From NCBI GenBank assembly GCA_036490175.1, contig DASXEJ010000303.1:66511-130510 (forward strand): 64,000 nt of DNA, read 5' to 3'. Both the position numbers and the translations under genes were made by a program. The notes below the pieces were generated by a model. The model searched no databases. It saw nothing but the letters and a program-made list of their open reading frames with translations, and was not told where the DNA came from. The stretch is from Pirellulales bacterium. Its GTDB lineage: Bacteria > Planctomycetota > Planctomycetia > Pirellulales > JACPPG01. How positions within the stretch are numbered: the first letter of the stretch is position 1; every line of letters begins with the position of its first letter. This document shows positions 61,327-64,000 of this stretch, piece after piece.

Positions 61327-61412
61327 GCCACAGAGCTCACCGAGGCGAGTTGCGAACATGAAGATTTATTTCGGAAAGATTTTGTCTCTGTGATCTAGGG
61401 GTGCTCGGTGGC
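61327..61412. repeat. Inverted word-built repeat before the second BMC-P gene
   Basis: Left part GCCACAGAGCTCACCGAG (61327-61344); right part contains CTCTGTGATC and CTCGGTGGC ending at 61412. Both carry the words CACAGAG and CACCGAG, inverted, though in different order. It fills the 181-base gap between the aldehyde dehydrogenase and the BMC-P gene, the second such element inside this operon. Confidence 0.7.
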
Positions 61413-61446
61413 AAATATTTTGAAAAAGTCTGTTTGAGGAAGAATC

Positions 61447-61704
61447 GTGCAACTGGGACTCGTAGTTGGCAATGCGACCGCCACGCGTAAGCACGCCTCG
61501 ATGGTGGGTGTGAAGCTGTTGGTGGTGCAGGCCCTGTTGGCCGACGGCCGCTCGCCCGATGGCGAACCGGTGTTGGTGGCCGACAAGCTGGGAGCCGGCC
61601 GCGGCGAGACCGTGATCATGTCGAGCGACGGAAAGTTTACGCGCGAAATGCTGGGGAGCGATACGACGCCGGTCCGCTGGTGCGTGATCGGAATTCAGAA
61701 CTGA
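61447..61704 (+). CDS. BMC-P (EutN/CcmL) vertex protein (second)
   Basis: Minimal vertex protein of 85 residues with a GTG start preceded by GAGGAAG. It reads QLGLVVGNATATRKHASMVG, then VKLLVVQAL, KLGAGRGETVIMSSDG and RWCVIGIQN, the standard EutN/CcmL pattern. Its stop and the next start share one base (TGATG), tying it to the unknown cargo-like protein. Confidence 0.94.
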   Translation: MQLGLVVGNATATRKHASMVGVKLLVVQALLADGRSPDGEPVLVADKLGAGRGETVIMSSDGKFTREMLGSDTTPVRWCVIGIQN

Positions 61705-62432
61705 TGGTCCACGAAGTTGACATCGAGCAAATCGTTCGCGAAGTGCTGGCCGCCTTGCACGGCCGCCTCGCGAACGGGCAAATGCCGCCAACATCGAACG
61801 TAACTTTCAACGGCAATAGCGCAAGCAAACCACAACCCACGGACCTACTGGAACTAACGGATCGACTCGTGACACTGGCCACCTTGGACAATCGTTTGAG
61901 CGGCATTCGCAGCCTGGTGCTGCGGCGCGGCGCGGTGGTGACGCCATCGGCGCGAGATCTGTTGCGCGCGAAAGAAGTCCAAGTTTCATTTGCGGCAATT
62001 GCGCCCCGCGCGTCAGTCGCGCTGGTGGTGGGAATCGCCGAGGCGAGTGGTGCGAAAATGTTCGACAGCGCCGCATTTGTCGAGGCCCTGTTACGAGACG
62101 GCCTGCCGATCGAACGGCTGGCAAAAACCGGCTTGACGAGCGTAGTCGAAGAGTTGGCGGATCATGCGGCACGCGGAGGTCGGCCGACGGTAATGCTGAC
62201 GGCCAGGCCCGAGGCGGCCGCCTGCCTGGCCAACCGCTGGTCCGGCGTGCGTGCCGTGGCCGGCCGCGACGTGGCTTCCATACGCCGCGCCATTGCGGAT
62301 GTGGCCGCCAATCTGGTGGCAGTCGATCCGGCGGGGGATCCGGGAGGGTTTCGCCGCGTTTTGCAGGATTATTGTGCCGGCTGGCCGCGCCCAGTCCCCG
62401 CACTGTTTGACGTACATTTGCCAAAGAACTAA
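61704..62432 (+). CDS. Unknown BMC-associated protein with N-terminal encapsulation-like helix
   Basis: Protein of 242 residues from the ATG at 61704, which overlaps the previous stop. Residues 5-19 (VDIEQIVREVLAALH) match the amphipathic helix of PduL and the aldehyde dehydrogenase, followed by a Pro/Ser/Asn-rich linker, so it is probably cargo. The body (about 50-242) is mostly alpha/beta. ANRWSGVRAVAGRDVASIRR and the following AANLVAVDPAG recall the end of RpiB/LacAB-type sugar-phosphate isomerases (K-PGVRAA, then R-HN-ANVL-LG), but the active-site Cys and His residues of that family were not seen. Function unknown; catalytic or structural roles are both open. Confidence 0.8.
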   Translation: MVHEVDIEQIVREVLAALHGRLANGQMPPTSNVTFNGNSASKPQPTDLLELTDRLVTLATLDNRLSGIRSLVLRRGAVVTPSARDLLRAKEVQVSFAAIAPRASVALVVGIAEASGAKMFDSAAFVEALLRDGLPIERLAKTGLTSVVEELADHAARGGRPTVMLTARPEAAACLANRWSGVRAVAGRDVASIRRAIADVAANLVAVDPAGDPGGFRRVLQDYCAGWPRPVPALFDVHLPKN

Positions 62433-62447
62433 CAGGCGACACTGACT

Positions 62448-62735
62448 ATGCGAATGGGCGAGGTGATTGGCACCGTGACGCTCTGCCGGTCGCACCCGAG
62501 TCTCTCGGGCGCGTCATTTCGGCTGGCGATCCCACTGACGCTGGCGGAGCTCGAGCGTGGCGAACACGCTGCCGGCGAACCGATCGTCGTCTACGACGAA
62601 CTAGGCGCCGGCAACGGCAGCCACATCGCCATCAGCGAAGGGGGCGAAGCCGCACAACCGTTTCGGCCCAACGACAAACCGGTAGACGCCTACAACGCCG
62701 CCATCTTGGATTCGATTGATGTTGGAAGGAAATAG
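62448..62735 (+). CDS. BMC-P (EutN/CcmL) vertex protein (third)
   Basis: Vertex protein of 95 residues: MGEVIGTVTLCRSHPSLSG, then RLAIPLTL, DELGAGNGSHIAISEGGEAA and AAILDSIDV. The barrel pattern is clear, although the central loop is longer and more acidic than in the other two. An alternative ATG at 62454 would remove two residues. Three different BMC-P proteins in one operon match the PVM type and suggest distinct vertices. Confidence 0.92.
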   Translation: MRMGEVIGTVTLCRSHPSLSGASFRLAIPLTLAELERGEHAAGEPIVVYDELGAGNGSHIAISEGGEAAQPFRPNDKPVDAYNAAILDSIDVGRK

Positions 62736-62887
62736 TTTGCGTTGAAGGCGTCGATCCGCTGAGCGCCTTAGGCACGAAGAACAAGAATCACCGACAACCC
62801 CTGGCAAATAACACTGCGGTGCTCACCGAGCACCTACAAGGAAAGTGGTGCCAACAGAGCACCGCAAAGAAAAAAGGTCGAGGAACC

Positions 62888-63760
62888 ATGAACGTTCACA
62901 AGCTCAAGCAAGAGATGTGCGAGATCGGTCAGCGGATCTACAACCGTGGGTTTGCCGCTGCCAACGACGGCAATATCACGTATCGAATTAGCGAAAACGA
63001 GGTCCTCTGCACGCCGACGATGATCTGCAAGGGCTTTATGAAGCCCGACGATATCTGCAGTGTCGACATGCAGGGCAATCAGCTTTCGGGTCGTCGCAAG
63101 CGCACCAGCGAAGTGTTGCTGCACCTGGCGATCATGAAAGAGCGGCCCGACGTGAAAAGCTGTGTCCACTGCCATCCGCCACACGCCACGGCCTTTGCCG
63201 TAGCGCGCGAGCCGATTCCGCAATGCATCCTGCCCGAGGTCGAAGTGTTTCTTGGCGACGTTCCCATCACGGCCTACGAAACGCCGGGTGGTCAGAAGTT
63301 CGCGGACACGGTGCTCCCATTCGTCAAGCGATCGAACGTGATCATCTTGGCAAATCATGGCACGGTCAGCTTCGGCGAATCGCTAGAGCGTGCCTACTGG
63401 TGGACCGAAATCCTCGATGCCTATTGCCGCATACTGCTGCTGTCAAAACAACTGGGACGCGTCACGTATTTTACCGAGGGACAGACGCGCGAACTGTTGG
63501 ACCTGAAGAAAAAATGGGGCTTCGGCGATGCCCGGTTCGACAAAGACATGGAGAACTGCGACATCTGCGCCAACGACGTCTTCCGCGCCAGCTGGCAGTC
63601 CAGCGGCGTCGAGCGTCGGGCGTTTGACGCCCCGCCGGCGGCCAAAAACGGCACGGCCGCCAAGACCCCGGCCGCGGCACCGGCACCCACCGGCGCCGTC
63701 GATCAGGACGCCTTGGTGCAAGCCATTACCGACCGCGTTTTGGCGGCACTTGCGAAATAG
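62888..63760 (+). CDS. Class II aldolase (fuculose/rhamnulose-1-phosphate type) with C-terminal encapsulation peptide
   Basis: Splits a 6-deoxyketose 1-phosphate into dihydroxyacetone phosphate and lactaldehyde, the entry step inside the shell. It has 290 residues from the ATG at 62888, preceded by GAGGAA. Zinc ligands are H94 and H96 (HCHPPHA) and H157 (NHG); catalytic E75 is in TSEVLLHLAIM. The extra C-terminus has a Cys pair (NCDICAND), a Pro/Ala/Lys linker (about 250-270) and a final helix DALVQAITDRVLAALAK of the encapsulation type, at the opposite end from the other cargo. It sits just before a dehydrogenase. Confidence 0.94.
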   Translation: MNVHKLKQEMCEIGQRIYNRGFAAANDGNITYRISENEVLCTPTMICKGFMKPDDICSVDMQGNQLSGRRKRTSEVLLHLAIMKERPDVKSCVHCHPPHATAFAVAREPIPQCILPEVEVFLGDVPITAYETPGGQKFADTVLPFVKRSNVIILANHGTVSFGESLERAYWWTEILDAYCRILLLSKQLGRVTYFTEGQTRELLDLKKKWGFGDARFDKDMENCDICANDVFRASWQSSGVERRAFDAPPAAKNGTAAKTPAAAPAPTGAVDQDALVQAITDRVLAALAK

Positions 63761-63858
63761 CAGCAGGCGCATCCTGGCCAATGACTCTGACGCAGCGCGG
63801 ATGAGCGAGTTATCCGCCGTCCGCCCGAGAAGCTTCGCCCAACAGGAACTGGATAGAT

Positions 63859-64000
63859 ATGAAAGTCACTATCATCGGTGGTGCCGGACTCGTGGGTTCG
63901 TGTACTGCATTCGCCTTGCAAACCGGACGTATCGTGCGCGAGATTGCCCTGGTGGACGCCAACGCCGAAGGAGCGGCCGGGCAGGCGCTCGACTTGGCGC
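63859..64000 (+). CDS. Lactate/malate-type dehydrogenase, N-terminal fragment
   Basis: Starts at 63859 and is cut by the window edge after about 47 residues. The NAD-binding opening is MKVTIIGGAGLVGSCTAFAL, with the GGAGLVG variant of GxGxxG, then an acidic position IALVDAN that selects NAD. The context suggests a (S)-lactate or malate dehydrogenase that re-oxidises NADH for the aldehyde dehydrogenase. The specificity loop is outside the window, so lactate against malate cannot be decided. Confidence 0.85.
   Translation, partial: MKVTIIGGAGLVGSCTAFALQTGRIVREIALVDANAEGAAGQALDLA

Overview
The window looks like a chromosomal segment of a planctomycete, most likely from the Pirellulales. The main clues are several lineage-typical families: three DUF1501 proteins, two large PSCyt1/DUF1549/DUF1553 proteins with CxxCH motifs, two BBP7-type outer-membrane beta-barrel proteins, a Ser/Thr kinase with a planctomycete-style C-terminal membrane anchor, a Tat-exported Gfo/Idh/MocA oxidoreductase, and the Planctomycetes/Verrucomicrobia-type bacterial microcompartment (BMC) operon at the right end. 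The DNA is GC-rich. I saw no rRNA, tRNA or CRISPR array.

Layout, left to right. 0-5 kb: an OprB-like porin, a secreted oxidoreductase and a Ser/Thr kinase (minus strand). 5.5-10 kb: a MacAB/Lol-type export system (membrane fusion protein, ATPase, two FtsX-like permeases) in one plus-strand operon. 10-12 kb: an exported alpha/beta hydrolase and a thioredoxin-fold protein. 12-15.4 kb: arginine biosynthesis genes argB-argD-argF, read leftward. 15.5-16 kb: a frameshifted transposase remnant resembling the ISAs1 family. 16.3-25 kb: envelope and surface-sugar genes, namely a BBP7 protein, a GT87-like membrane glycosyltransferase, a secretin-N-domain-like protein, and a four-gene cluster with two glycosyltransferase-like proteins and a protein made of four exact 38-residue repeats. 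25-36.6 kb: DUF1501 and PSCyt1/DUF1549/DUF1553 genes with dgkA between the two pairs. 37-49.5 kb: a 57-residue small protein, an SH3-BBP7 fusion, small hypothetical proteins, an acyl-CoA dehydrogenase, a HEAT/vWA protein, two tandem SPFH proteins and a TPR protein. 49.7-54.9 kb: a purine nucleoside phosphorylase, ileS and purN. 55-64 kb: a GNAT acetyltransferase divergent from the BMC operon.

The BMC operon reads deoR-type regulator, pduL, two BMC-H shell genes, ackA, BMC-P, aldehyde dehydrogenase, BMC-P, an unknown cargo-like protein, BMC-P, class II aldolase, and a lactate/malate-type dehydrogenase cut by the window edge. This matches the known PVM-type compartment, which breaks down L-fucose and L-rhamnose. 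Aldolase yields lactaldehyde, the aldehyde dehydrogenase makes an acyl-CoA, PduL makes the acyl-phosphate, and acetate kinase recovers ATP. Four soluble proteins carry short amphipathic terminal helices of the encapsulation-peptide type, including the unknown protein at 61704-62432, which I consider the most interesting gene.

The intergenic DNA holds two families of inverted repeats. One is a long imperfect hairpin built from CACNGAG-like or similar words (four elements, two of them inside the BMC operon). The other is a double hairpin (two copies, about 32 kb apart).
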